Origin: Phenylobacterium sp.
GTDB taxonomy: Bacteria > Pseudomonadota > Alphaproteobacteria > Caulobacterales > Caulobacteraceae
Assembly: GCF_030693625.1 (NCBI RefSeq)
Contig: NZ_JAUYAF010000076.1
Span: 1-64,000 of the forward strand
Direction: 5' to 3'
Length of the DNA stretch: 64,000 nucleotides
The translations under genes and the position numbers were made by a program. The notes below the pieces were generated by a model, which was given only the letters and a program-made list of their open reading frames with translations, did not search any database and was not told the DNA's origin. How positions within the stretch are numbered: the stretch's first letter is position 1; each line of letters begins with the position of its first letter. Below, piece after piece: positions 33,054-43,205 of the stretch.

Positions 33054-33100
33054 TCCTCCGGAAAAACTGGCATCTCTTCTGCCAATAGTTTTCCGGAGGA
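33054..33100. promoter_or_regulatory. 12-bp perfect inverted repeat covering the arylsulfatase ribosome-binding site
   Basis: TCCTCCGGAAAA (33054-33065) and TTTTCCGGAGGA (33089-33100) are perfect inverted repeats. An inner GGCA/TGCC pair (33069-33072, 33080-33083) extends the hairpin. The right arm contains the GGAGGA Shine-Dalgarno just before ATG 33105, so the folded mRNA would hide it. As DNA it could be an operator; TCCGGAAA followed by CTGG also occurs upstream of the nearby TetR gene (35901-35912). Confidence 0.6.
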
Positions 33101-33104
33101 TGCG

Positions 33105-35336
33105 ATGGCGGCGAAGATCGGGGCGACCCTGGCGGACTCCACGCCCTACTGGCCGCCGCAGCCTACGCCGCCGAAAGGCGCGCCCAACATCCTGGTCGTT
33201 CTATTCGACGATGTCGGGTTCTCCGACTTCGGCTGCTACGGCTCGCCGATCAAGACGCCCACCATCGATGCGCTCGCCGCCGACGGCCTGCGCTATACCG
33301 GCTTCCACACCACGGCCATGTGCTCCACCACGCGGGCGGCGCTGCTGACCGGCCGGAACCACCACTCGGTGGGAATGGGCTGCCTCTCGAACTTCGACTC
33401 AGGCTTCCCGGGCTATCGCGGCAAGATCGCCCGCGAGGCCGGGACCCTGCCGGAGATGCTCAAACCGCACGGCTATTCCACCTACATGGTGGGCAAGTGG
33501 CACGCGACGCCCCTGACCGAGACCGGCCCTTCGGGTCCTTTCGACGGCTGGCCCCTTGGGCGCGGCTTCGACCGCTTCTACGGCTTCATGGACGCCGAGA
33601 CCGACCAGTTCGCGCCCGAGCTGGTGCGCGACAACACCCCCATCGAGCAGCCCACGAGCTATGCCGAGGGCTATCACCTGACCGCCGACCTGGTGGACCA
33701 GTCGATCCGCTTCATCGCCGACCACCAGGCCGATGCCCCGGACAAGCCCTGGCTGCTGTGGCTGGCGCCCGCCGCCTGCCACGCCCCGCACCAGGCGCCG
33801 CAGCACATCATCCGTCAGTACGACCCGGTCTTCGAGCACGGTTGGGACGTGGAGCGCGAGCAGCGCCTGGCCCGCCAGACGGCGATGGGCATCGTGCCGC
33901 CTGACACCGTCATGCCCGACCGCAACGACGGCATCCGCGCCTGGGACGACTGCCTGCCGGACGACAAGCGGGTCTTCACCCGCCTGCAGAGCGCGTTTGC
34001 CGGCATGCTCGACCACGCCGACCGGCATCTCGCCCGGCTGGTGGCCTTCCTGGAGGAGGCCGGCATCAAGGACGACACCCTGATCGTGGTCATGTCCGAC
34101 AATGGCGCCAGCCAGGAGGGTGGGCCCCTGGGCATGGTCAACGCCATGGGCTCCTACAATCTGAAGTTCGAGCCTATGGCCGAGAAGCTGGCCCGGATCG
34201 ACGACATCGGCGGGCCCGACAGTCATTCCAACTTCCCGCAGGGCTGGGCCATGGCCTCCAACACCCCCCTGCGCCGCTATAAGCAGAACACCCACGGCGG
34301 CGGTATCCGCGATCCCCTGGTGATCTCCTGGAAGAACGGCCTGGCCGCGCGCGGCGAGCTGCGGACCCAGTTCGCTCATGTCAGCGACTTCACGCCCACC
34401 CTGCTGGACATCCTGGGCCTGGAGCCGCCGCAGGTTATCGCCGGGGTCCCACAGATGCCGCTGGAGGGCGTCAGCTTCGCCGCCTCCCTTAAGGACCCCT
34501 CGGTTCCCAGCAAGGCCAAGTCCCAGCACTTCGAGATGTTCGGCCACCGCGGCCTCTGGAAGGACGGCTGGAAGGCCGTGGCCTTCCACCCGCCCGGCAC
34601 GCCCTTCGACACCGATGTCTGGGAGCTCTACCGCCTCGACGCCGACTTCTCGGAGACCCGCGACCTCGCCGCCGCCGAGCCGGAAAAGCTGGCCGCCCTG
34701 GTGGCCGAGTGGTGGAAGGCCGCCGAGACCTACAAGGTCCTGCCGCTCGATGACCGCTTTGGCCCCCGCTTCGCCGAGAACGCCCTGCGTTATCACGGCG
34801 CCCGCAAACGCTTCGTCTTCCACCCCGGCATGGGCCACCTGCCCGCCGACGTGGCGCCGGACGTGCGCAGCCGCTCCTACGTCATCGAGGCCGAGGCGGT
34901 GATCCCGCCGGGCGGCGCGGACGGGGTGCTGCTGGCCCACGGCGACGCCACCTGCGGGTACTCCTTCTATGTCCAGGACGGCCGGCTGCATCACACCCTG
35001 AACGTCGGTGGCGCCTTGGCGACGGTCAGCTCCGCCGAGCCCATCGCGCCAGGTCTGCGCAAGCTCGCCCTGCGCTGCCGCCAGGGCTCCGACGGCCGCA
35101 CCTTCACCCTGGCGATCGACGGGCGCGTGGCCGGCGAGGTGAAGACCCATATCGGCTTCGCCACCTTCATCTCCTGGTCGGGCCTGGATATCGGCCGCGA
35201 CCGGGGCAGCCCCGTCGCCCCCTATGCCGCCCCCTTCACCTTCACCGGCAAGCTGCGGCGCGTCGTCGTCACCATGGACGCCGACCAGGACCTGGACGGC
35301 GAGCTGCTGGGCGAGGCGGAGATGGCGCGGCAGTAA
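33105..35336 (+). CDS. Arylsulfatase (type I sulfatase family)
   Basis: 743 aa. The formylglycine-forming motif is MCSTTRAALLTGRN, with Cys as the residue to be oxidised; this needs a maturation enzyme not seen here. Metal ligands appear in VVLFDDVGFSDFGCYG (Asp-Asp) and VMSDNGASQEGG (Asp-Asn). HATPL and TPLRRYKQNTHGGG are further family blocks. A long C-terminal region after about residue 560 (RSYVIEAEAVIPPGGADG) forms an extra beta domain, as in large arylsulfatases. No obvious signal peptide, so it is probably cytoplasmic. Confidence 0.95.
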   Translation: MAAKIGATLADSTPYWPPQPTPPKGAPNILVVLFDDVGFSDFGCYGSPIKTPTIDALAADGLRYTGFHTTAMCSTTRAALLTGRNHHSVGMGCLSNFDSGFPGYRGKIAREAGTLPEMLKPHGYSTYMVGKWHATPLTETGPSGPFDGWPLGRGFDRFYGFMDAETDQFAPELVRDNTPIEQPTSYAEGYHLTADLVDQSIRFIADHQADAPDKPWLLWLAPAACHAPHQAPQHIIRQYDPVFEHGWDVEREQRLARQTAMGIVPPDTVMPDRNDGIRAWDDCLPDDKRVFTRLQSAFAGMLDHADRHLARLVAFLEEAGIKDDTLIVVMSDNGASQEGGPLGMVNAMGSYNLKFEPMAEKLARIDDIGGPDSHSNFPQGWAMASNTPLRRYKQNTHGGGIRDPLVISWKNGLAARGELRTQFAHVSDFTPTLLDILGLEPPQVIAGVPQMPLEGVSFAASLKDPSVPSKAKSQHFEMFGHRGLWKDGWKAVAFHPPGTPFDTDVWELYRLDADFSETRDLAAAEPEKLAALVAEWWKAAETYKVLPLDDRFGPRFAENALRYHGARKRFVFHPGMGHLPADVAPDVRSRSYVIEAEAVIPPGGADGVLLAHGDATCGYSFYVQDGRLHHTLNVGGALATVSSAEPIAPGLRKLALRCRQGSDGRTFTLAIDGRVAGEVKTHIGFATFISWSGLDIGRDRGSPVAPYAAPFTFTGKLRRVVVTMDADQDLDGELLGEAEMARQ

Positions 35337-35338
35337 GC

Positions 35339-35863
35339 CTAGGCTGGCGGCACGGCCTGAGCCGCGGCGTAGAGCATTTCGACGACCGCCTCCGGGGTGG
35401 CCGGCGTGTGGCCCGCGAGCCAGGTGCTCAACAGGCCCAACTGTCCCCCGGCCAGCTGGGCCGCGAGAAGAGTTGGGTTCCGGATCTCCGGCCGGGCCCG
35501 CAGCCGCGCCTCGATGAGACCGGCCAGCGTCTTGGCCAGCAGCGGCCGGGTCGGCGCCGCGAAAAGGACGGCGCCCACCCGCCGGTTCTCCCAGAAGTGC
35601 TCCACCACCGCCAGCAGGCGCGCGTCGTCGTGCTGCGGCCCGAGCATGTCGGCCAGGACCCCGAAGGGCCCCGACAGCCCCGCCTTCAGCAGGTCGTCCT
35701 TGCCCTCATAGTGCTCGTAGAAGGTTGAGCGGCCGACCCCGGCGCGGGCGATGATGTCGGCCACCCTGAGTTGGTCGTAGCGGCGCTCCAGGACCAGCTC
35801 GACGAAGGCGTCGAAGAGCGCCGCCTTGGTGCGCTGGATCGGCCGGCTGTCTGCGAAATCCAT
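35339..35863 (-). CDS. TetR/AcrR family transcriptional regulator
   Basis: 174 aa from the ATG at 35863, chosen because GGAGG lies 8 bases upstream. An ATG at 35899 would begin inside the operator-like dyad. HTH: RTKAALFDAFVELVLERRYD, then ADIIARAGVGRSTFYEHYEG. The C-terminal domain ends VVEMLYAAAQAVPPA and is of the TetR_C type found with multidrug or methyltransferase targets. It is convergent with the sulfatase (2-bp gap) and divergent from the membrane methyltransferase. Confidence 0.93.
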   Translation of the reverse strand: MDFADSRPIQRTKAALFDAFVELVLERRYDQLRVADIIARAGVGRSTFYEHYEGKDDLLKAGLSGPFGVLADMLGPQHDDARLLAVVEHFWENRRVGAVLFAAPTRPLLAKTLAGLIEARLRARPEIRNPTLLAAQLAGGQLGLLSTWLAGHTPATPEAVVEMLYAAAQAVPPA

Positions 35864-35898
35864 CAAGACCACCTCCGCGCCGGACAACGCGCGCGCCA

Positions 35899-35950
35899 TG
35901 TCCGGAAACTGGACAATCCTTGGGCCGTGTCCGGCCCGGACGGGCCGGAC
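35899..35950. promoter_or_regulatory. Two inverted repeats, candidate TetR operators
   Basis: The first is TGTCC (35899-35903) / GGACA (35911-35915). The second is a perfect 9-bp pair GTCCGGCCC (35929-35937) / GGGCCGGAC (35942-35950) with a 4-bp spacer. Both lie between the TetR gene and the divergent methyltransferase start, as expected for an autoregulated pair. Confidence 0.55.
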
Positions 35951-36016
35951 TAACGCTAGAGGTTAGGGCCAGGGCGGGGCTGCGCAAGGCCCACGCCAAT
36001 CCGATGGAGCCCACCC

Positions 36017-36988
36017 ATGGCTGCTGAACACGCCAATCGAAACCCTCACGGACACATGTGGCTGATGGCCGTGGTCGGCGTCGCCGCCGGCCTGGCCTTG
36101 ATGGTCTTCGCCCCCAGGCTGGCGGTGGTGTCGAATTCCCTCTTGCTGTTCGCCGGCTTCCACATCGTCGGCGGGGTGGTCGTACTCAGCACCCTCTTTG
36201 TCTCGGGTCTGAGCAACCGGCTCCCTCGGCTGACAGGTGCGGCGCGTTCGGCGCGGGCTTACGACTTCGGCTGGGGGCCGGGCTGGATGAACGGGCTGGC
36301 CATCGCCGCCCTCATCACACTGGCCGCCGCCGTCCTTCTGCAGCTGACGCGGCCGGGAACCTGGCCCCTGGCCTTCGCCCTCGTGGGTCTCTCGGCTCTC
36401 CTGCTGGTGGGCAATGCGGTGATGCGCGGCTTCCGCCGCACCGACCACGTGGTCCTGCCCATGGTGGACCTGTTGTCGAGCGACCATGACCTCGTGCTCG
36501 ACGCCGGTTGCGGCAGCGGGCGGACCACCATCGCCCTCGCCCGCACCCTGAAGTCGGGGCGGGTGGTGGCCTTCGACCGCTTCGACGCCGGCTATATCGA
36601 CGGCGGCGGTCGGGCCCTGCTGGACAACAACCTGAAGGTCGCCGACCTCACCGGGCGAGTCGACATCGTGAGCGGCGACCTGACCGCCATGGCCTTCGCC
36701 GACAACCACTTCGACGCCGCCGTCAGCACCCACGTCTATGATCACCTGGGGAGTGGGAAGGCCGGCGCCCTTTCGGAAACCCTGCGTGTGCTCAGGCCGG
36801 GCGGCCGGTTCCTGATGGCGGTCTGGGTTCCAGGCCTCGCCATGTTCGCCGTTGGCAACGTCTTGTCCCTGTTCCTCACCAGCAAGGCGCGGTGGCGGGC
36901 CCTCGCCGCGAACGCGGGGTTCCAGGTCATCGACGAGGGCATGTTCAACCACACCTGGTTTGTTCTGCTGGAGAAACCGCGGGCCTAG
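36017..36988 (+). CDS. Membrane-anchored class I SAM methyltransferase
   Basis: 323 aa. Four hydrophobic segments occupy the first 135 residues (WLMAVVGVAAGLALMVFA, NSLLLFAGFHIVGGVVVL, LAIAALITLAAAVLLQL, PLAFALVGLSALLLVGNAV). A methyltransferase follows: LVLDAGCGSGRTTIAL (GxGxG), VVAFDRFDAGYIDG, ALSETLRVLRPGGRFLMAVW. This fusion of a small membrane unit to a methyltransferase suggests a lipid or membrane-associated substrate. The TetR-type operators upstream suggest inducible expression. Confidence 0.85.
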   Translation: MAAEHANRNPHGHMWLMAVVGVAAGLALMVFAPRLAVVSNSLLLFAGFHIVGGVVVLSTLFVSGLSNRLPRLTGAARSARAYDFGWGPGWMNGLAIAALITLAAAVLLQLTRPGTWPLAFALVGLSALLLVGNAVMRGFRRTDHVVLPMVDLLSSDHDLVLDAGCGSGRTTIALARTLKSGRVVAFDRFDAGYIDGGGRALLDNNLKVADLTGRVDIVSGDLTAMAFADNHFDAAVSTHVYDHLGSGKAGALSETLRVLRPGGRFLMAVWVPGLAMFAVGNVLSLFLTSKARWRALAANAGFQVIDEGMFNHTWFVLLEKPRA

Positions 36989-37051
36989 ACATCAGGGTTG
37001 TCATCGGAGGTTGGCGGCATGATCTAGCAAGCCTGCTTCGGAGCTGACGCC

Positions 37052-37675
37052 ATGGCCTACGACTACCTCGACCGGCTCGCCACCCCCAGCGTGCAGTCGG
37101 CCCAGGCGGCCAATGGCGCCCGCAAGATCTGGGAACGGTTCGAGGGCGAGCGGACCTCCGACCGGTTCACCGAAAATGAAGCGGCCTTCATTAGCGAGCG
37201 CGACAGCTTCTACCTTGCCAGCGTGTCGGAGAGTGGCTGGCCCTATGTGCAGCATCGCGGCGGCCCGCGGGGTTTCCTGCGGGTGCTGGACGAGACCACC
37301 CTGGGCTTCGCCGACTATCGCGGGAACCGCCAGTATATCAGCCTGGGCAATGTCGTCGCCGACGACCGGGTCGCCCTGATCCTGATGGACTATCCCAACC
37401 AGGCGCGGCTCAAGATCCTGGCCCACATGGAGGTCCGCGACCTGGCCGCCGATCCTGAGCTGGCCGCGCGCCTGACCGACCCCAGCTACAAGGGACGCCC
37501 GGAGCGGGCGTTCGTGCTGAAGCTGGAAGCCTTCGACTGGAACTGTCCGCAACACATTACCCGGCGCTTCACCGGCCCGGAGATCGAGATGGTGCTGGGA
37601 CCCATGCGCGAGCGGCTCGAGGCGCTGGAGGCCGAGAATGCGGCGCTCCGGCTCCAGGCCGCCGGCCGGCCCTAA
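37052..37675 (+). CDS. Pyridoxamine 5'-phosphate oxidase-like flavin-binding protein
   Basis: 207 aa. The split-barrel core is seen in NEAAFISERDSFYLASVSES, GWPYVQHRGGPRGFLRVLD, GFADYRGNRQYISLGNVVAD and RARLK-like LKILAHMEVRDLAADPELAA. The C-terminal CPQHITRRFTGPEI followed by a short coiled coil (MRERLEALEAENAALRLQA) is typical of a PNPOx-like family distinct from true PdxH. It probably binds FMN or F420; the substrate is unknown. It is monocistronic, 51 bp or more from its neighbours. Confidence 0.88.
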   Translation: MAYDYLDRLATPSVQSAQAANGARKIWERFEGERTSDRFTENEAAFISERDSFYLASVSESGWPYVQHRGGPRGFLRVLDETTLGFADYRGNRQYISLGNVVADDRVALILMDYPNQARLKILAHMEVRDLAADPELAARLTDPSYKGRPERAFVLKLEAFDWNCPQHITRRFTGPEIEMVLGPMRERLEALEAENAALRLQAAGRP

Positions 37676-37695
37676 CTTTTCCGGCCGCCACGCTT

Positions 37696-37715
37696 GTGTG
37701 GCGAAAGGGCCACAC
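37696..37715 (+). promoter_or_regulatory. Hairpin in the clpB upstream region
   Basis: GTGTGGC (37696-37702) and GCCACAC (37709-37715) pair perfectly around a 6-nt loop in the 109-bp gap before clpB. It may terminate the PNPOx-like transcript or lie in the clpB leader. There is no T-run. I could not fix a convincing sigma-32 promoter: CTTGATC at 37741 is followed by CCCC at 37755, at too short a spacing. Confidence 0.35.
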
Positions 37716-37784
37716 CTACATCGAGGCCGTGGAGGTTGCGCTTGATCAAGGCGGCCCCGCTAATCCGCCTTACGAGGGGACCTC

Positions 37785-40367
<2,583 letters not shown>

Positions 40368-40375
40368 CGTAAAAG

Positions 40376-40407
40376 GGTCCCGCTCATTGCTGAGCGGGAC
40401 CTGATTT
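40376..40407 (+). terminator. Rho-independent terminator of clpB (possibly bidirectional)
   Basis: GGTCCCGCTCA (40376-40386) and TGAGCGGGACC (40391-40401) form a perfect 11-bp stem with a TTGC loop, then TGATTTTA. AAAA upstream of the stem (40371-40374) would also serve the convergent BA14K gene. Confidence 0.92.
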
Positions 40408-40426
40408 TACTGCGGGTCAGACCAGC

Positions 40427-40861
40427 CTAGAGCCTGCAGCGGGTCCAGACGCGACCCGTGAAGTACATGTCCCGGGCCGGGTTGTAGCTGCGGTAGCGAA
40501 TCTGGCAGGCGCGGACATGCCCGTACCAGCTGTTGGAATGACGCCAGTGGCGCGGTGGCGGAGCCGGCTGGCGGCCCCACCGGTGGTCCCAGCGGCCATA
40601 GCGGTTGTCATAGCGGTCATTACGATTGCGAATGCCGTCGTTGTCGCGGTCCCGGTCGTAGCGATTGTGAATACCGTCGTTGTCGCGGTCCCGGTCATTG
40701 CGGTTGCGGATGCCGTCTCCGTCGCGGTCGCGGTCGTACCGGTTCGGAACGCCGTCGCGGTCGAGGTCGCCGTAAGGTCGGGGTTGGGCCGAAGCCGTGC
40801 TAACGCCGGCGGCGGCGGCCAAGGATATGGCCGCCAGGCCGATAGTGATGAGTTTGCGCAT
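40427..40861 (-). CDS. Exported BA14K-like protein with calcium-type DxDxDG repeats
   Basis: 144 aa from the ATG at 40861, with GGGAG upstream. The signal peptide is KLITIGLAAISLAAAAGVST then ASA. Residues about 32-85 are tandem 13-aa units of the pattern DRDRDNDGIxNRx, resembling thrombospondin type-3/calcium-binding loops. The C-terminal SNSWYGHVRACQIRYRSYNP to the final WTRCRL resembles the BA14K lectin-like family: two Cys, and a Tyr-Asn-Pro in the family's Ser-Tyr-x-Pro position. The mature protein is very rich in Arg, Asp and Asn and probably sits at the cell surface. Function unknown. Confidence 0.75.
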   Translation of the reverse strand: MRKLITIGLAAISLAAAAGVSTASAQPRPYGDLDRDGVPNRYDRDRDGDGIRNRNDRDRDNDGIHNRYDRDRDNDGIRNRNDRYDNRYGRWDHRWGRQPAPPPRHWRHSNSWYGHVRACQIRYRSYNPARDMYFTGRVWTRCRL

Positions 40862-41028
40862 CAAGTCTCCCTTGGGGTAACCGTCCCGCTGGAGTTAACG
40901 CCCCGGTAATGGGTTAGTTCGGCAAAAGCCGCCAATCTGTGCTAAAGGGGCTTATGACTGATCGCGCCCCTGCTGTTCGCGTCTGCGAACGTTCGCGCGT
41001 TTTCCCAGACCAGTAAGGAGTCGGCGCT

Positions 41029-41367
41029 ATGCCCGAGGAACAATTCATCCAGATGTACGTCCGCGATTTCGCCACCATGGCGTCGCGGGTCGAGGCCGGC
41101 TCGGACATCGAGGCCCAGCTGAACAAGCGCATCACGGAGACCCGCTCGCACGCCGCCCTGATGGACGCCCGTAAGGCCGAGGGCCACTTGGCGGCGGTCA
41201 TCGAACGCCTGCGCTCGGAAGCCCGCAAGGACGCCTCCCAGGCGGTGAAGAATACGCCCGATCCGGTCGCGGCCGCCGCGCGTCGTCAGGAATTCATGCT
41301 GCGCGTGGCCGACATGCTCGATTCCGAGATGGCCGAACCCGAGAAGCGCGGCGCCGCGCGCTTCTAG
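41029..41367 (+). CDS. Hypothetical alpha-helical protein
   Basis: 112 aa, mostly charged helices (SDIEAQLNKRITETRSHAAL, MDARKAEGHLAAVIERLRSE). No membrane segment or signal peptide. AGGAG lies 12 bases before the ATG. I do not recognise a named family. It looks like a small cytoplasmic helical protein of the kind conserved within Caulobacterales. The preceding 150 bp contain GTTCGC/GCGAAC dyads at 40975-40996. Confidence 0.6.
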   Translation: MPEEQFIQMYVRDFATMASRVEAGSDIEAQLNKRITETRSHAALMDARKAEGHLAAVIERLRSEARKDASQAVKNTPDPVAAAARRQEFMLRVADMLDSEMAEPEKRGAARF

Positions 41368-41400
41368 AAGCCGCTTGCGGCTTATCTTCAGCATAGCTGG

Positions 41401-41425
41401 CCCAGGTCGTGACCTACGACCTGGG
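41401..41425. repeat. Extragenic palindrome, copy 3 of the repeat family
   Basis: CCCAGGTCGT (41401-41410) and ACGACCTGGG (41416-41425) form a perfect 10-bp inverted repeat around GACCT. The stretch GTGACCTACGACCTGGGTCC matches copy 2 (26037-26058) at all but one base. It lies between convergent genes and could also stop transcription. Confidence 0.6.
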
Positions 41426-41480
41426 TCCCGCATTGGCTGCTTCGCGCCGCCGAAGATCGGTCGCGGGGATGAGCGGGTCT

Positions 41481-42026
41481 TTACAGTTCGATCGCCACTG
41501 GCCGGCCCGCGCGGATCTCCACGCGGCGCATGATCGCCATGTCCGGACCACTGCCGCCGACGGGCTTGGCGACCGTAATCACGAACCAGGCGCCGTTCGC
41601 CAGGCCCTGGAAGTTGAAGCGATCCGACGCGTCGCAGGTGGTGCGGCGGACAAAGGCCGAATAGTCGCCGTTGGGGGCCGACGGCGTGCGCGCGCGCACC
41701 TGTTCGGCCGGCAAGGCCGAGTGGTCGGGCGAGTTGTAGAGAATGGTCATCCGCCGGCGCGTCCACAGCGTCTCCGGCGTCAGCACCACGCCGGCGCCCG
41801 CGCAGGTGTAGCGCGCTACGCCGCTGCGGAAGGTCATGCGCCCATCGATCCGGCCTCGGCCCGGAACCGCCGACCAGGCGAAGTCGCCCGGACGGAAGAC
41901 GCCGGCCGACGGCGGACCGCCGGACCCCGGCGGGGGTGGCGGCGGCGGACCCAGCGGAGCTGTGGTGGCGCAGGCCGAAAGCCCAACGAGGGCGGCGGAG
42001 ATCAGGAGAAGACGTGCGGGGGTCAT
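41481..42026 (-). CDS. Putative lipoprotein of unknown function
   Basis: 181 aa from the ATG at 42026. The N-terminus RLLLISAALVGLSACATTAP has a lipobox LSAC, so it is probably lipid-anchored. A Pro/Gly-rich linker follows (PPPPPPPGSGGPPSAG), then a compact domain with two Cys (YTCAGAGVVL, RTTCDASDR) that may form a disulfide. No family recognised with confidence. It is 61 bp downstream of the arfB stop on the same strand. Confidence 0.7.
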   Translation of the reverse strand: MTPARLLLISAALVGLSACATTAPLGPPPPPPPGSGGPPSAGVFRPGDFAWSAVPGRGRIDGRMTFRSGVARYTCAGAGVVLTPETLWTRRRMTILYNSPDHSALPAEQVRARTPSAPNGDYSAFVRRTTCDASDRFNFQGLANGAWFVITVAKPVGGSGPDMAIMRRVEIRAGRPVAIEL

Positions 42027-42087
42027 GACCGGCGCACCATAGGCAAGGGGAGGGGGCCGCGCCAAGGGGGTTCGTGGGTCCATGACC

Positions 42088-42513
42088 CTAGTCGTCGCCG
42101 CGTACCTTCCCCCGCGTCGCCTTGACCCCGCCGCGCTTGACCTTGGAGTCCACGCGCCGCGCCTTGGCCGCCTTGCTGACCTTGGTCTTCTTGCGCGGCG
42201 GCGGCGGTGGTTCGGCCGCCTGGCGGATCAGGTCCAGCAGGCGGGCCAGGGCGTCGGCCCGGTTCCGCTCCTGGGTGCGGTGGGTCATGGCCACCAGCAC
42301 TAGCACCCCGTCCAGGGTCACCTTGCGGCCCCCCAGCTTCATCAGGCGAATGGCCACGTCGTTGGGCAGGGACGGCGAGCCGCGCACATCAAAGCGCAGT
42401 TCCACGGCCGTCGACACCTTGTTGACGTTCTGACCGCCCGGACCCGCGGCGCGGATGAACCGCTCCTGGACCTCGTCGTCGTTCAGAGTGATATCGGGGG
42501 TGACTTCGATCAT
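42088..42513 (-). CDS. arfB: Alternative ribosome-rescue factor ArfB (YaeJ; peptidyl-tRNA hydrolase)
   Basis: 141 aa. The GGQ peptidyl-tRNA hydrolysis motif is in FIRAAGPGGQNVNKVSTAVE, shared with class I release factors, but the protein lacks codon-recognition domains. The C-terminal tail is basic (RKKTKVSKAAKARR, RGGVKATRGKVRG) and would sit in the empty mRNA channel of stalled ribosomes. Start ATG 42513. Divergent from the leader/GNAT region. Confidence 0.95.
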   Translation of the reverse strand: MIEVTPDITLNDDEVQERFIRAAGPGGQNVNKVSTAVELRFDVRGSPSLPNDVAIRLMKLGGRKVTLDGVLVLVAMTHRTQERNRADALARLLDLIRQAAEPPPPPRKKTKVSKAAKARRVDSKVKRGGVKATRGKVRGDD

Positions 42514-42551
42514 GGGTTCCAGCCGCGCCTGCGACTCGCTAATCTTGGGCC

Positions 42552-42623
42552 ATGCGCAACCTAGCGGCCCATATGCAGCTTTGCACCGCCCCGTCCGGGC
42601 TGGCGAGAACTGCTGTGCGCTAG
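42552..42623 (+). CDS. Candidate 23-aa leader peptide upstream of the GNAT gene
   Basis: ATG to TAG encodes MRNLAAHMQLCTAPSGLART and AVR. There is a second in-frame ATG (Met8). TTGGGCC precedes it, a poor Shine-Dalgarno. Its stop codon falls in the loop of the inner stem of the structured region downstream. No run of a single amino acid is present, so classic amino-acid attenuation is not obvious. Translation is unproven. Confidence 0.35.
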   Translation: MRNLAAHMQLCTAPSGLARTAVR

Positions 42624-42678
42624 GTTTCGTACCACACCGCAGATCACCAGCCCCGCCGGCGACGGACGGGGCTTTTTT
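42588..42678 (+). ncRNA. Structured leader or small RNA ending in an intrinsic terminator
   Basis: Nested pairs: GCCCCGTCC (42588-42596) with GGACGGGGC (42664-42672); GGGCTGG (42597-42603) with CCAGCCC (42647-42653); and an inner CTGC/GCAG plus TGTG/CACA stem. An alternative, exclusive hairpin AGCCCCG (42649-42655) / CGGGGCT (42667-42673) is followed by T6 (42673-42678). Termination here would come 35 bases before the GNAT start, as in an attenuator or riboswitch, or it would release a small RNA of about 100 nt. No known RNA family recognised. Confidence 0.55.
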
Positions 42679-42712
42679 CATGGCCCTCTCCGCCGACCTT
42701 TTGGAGAGAGAC

Positions 42713-43204
42713 ATGAGCGACATCCTGATCCGGGCTCGAGAGCCTGCGGACATGGCCGACATCACCGAGCTGCTGAACCAGCCCCGCGCCATCTGGGGCA
42801 CCCTGCAGATGCCCTTCGTCAGCCTCGACGCCCGCCAGAGGCGCGCCGCCTCAGGTGCGCCTGGAGACCTGCATCTGGTGGCGGTGATCGACGGCAAGGC
42901 GATCGGCTCGGCCAGCCTCAACCGCTTCGAGAACCGGCGCGTCCACGCCGGGTCCATCGGCATGGCCGTGCACGACGCCTATGCCGGACGCGGGGCGGGC
43001 TCGGCCATGATGGCGGCCATCGTCGGCCAGGCCGATAACTGGCTGAACCTGGCGCGGCTGGAGCTGAACGTCTGGTCCGACAACACTCGCGCTATCGCGC
43101 TCTACGAGCGCTTCGGCTTCGAGCGGGAAGGCGTGTTCCGGAACTACGCCTGGCGCGACGGCGCCTATGCCGACTCCGTGGCGATGGCGCGGTTGCGACC
43201 GTGA
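42713..43204 (+). CDS. GNAT-family N-acetyltransferase (YhhY-like)
   Basis: 163 aa from the ATG at 42713; GGAGAG lies 6-7 bases upstream. The acetyl-CoA pyrophosphate loop is YAGRGAGSAM, after GSIGMAVHDA. ARLELNVWSDNTRAIALYER then FGFEREGVFRN is the usual GNAT C-terminal block. Similar proteins acetylate small amines or amino acids; YhhY uses methionine and phenylalanine. The gene sits behind the structured terminator-bearing leader and is convergent with zur, one base apart. Confidence 0.93.
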   Translation: MSDILIRAREPADMADITELLNQPRAIWGTLQMPFVSLDARQRRAASGAPGDLHLVAVIDGKAIGSASLNRFENRRVHAGSIGMAVHDAYAGRGAGSAMMAAIVGQADNWLNLARLELNVWSDNTRAIALYERFGFEREGVFRNYAWRDGAYADSVAMARLRP

Positions 43205-43205
43205 C

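Noticed and set aside
37741..37762. CTTGATC ... CCCCGCTAAT as a sigma-32 promoter of clpB
   Set aside because: The gap between the two boxes is about 9 bases, too short for the usual 13-14.
40975..40996. GTTCGC / GCGAAC / GTTCGC cluster as a LexA (SOS) box
   Set aside because: Neither the alphaproteobacterial GTTC-N7-GTTC spacing nor the CGAAC-N4-GTTCG pattern is met; it may simply form a hairpin.
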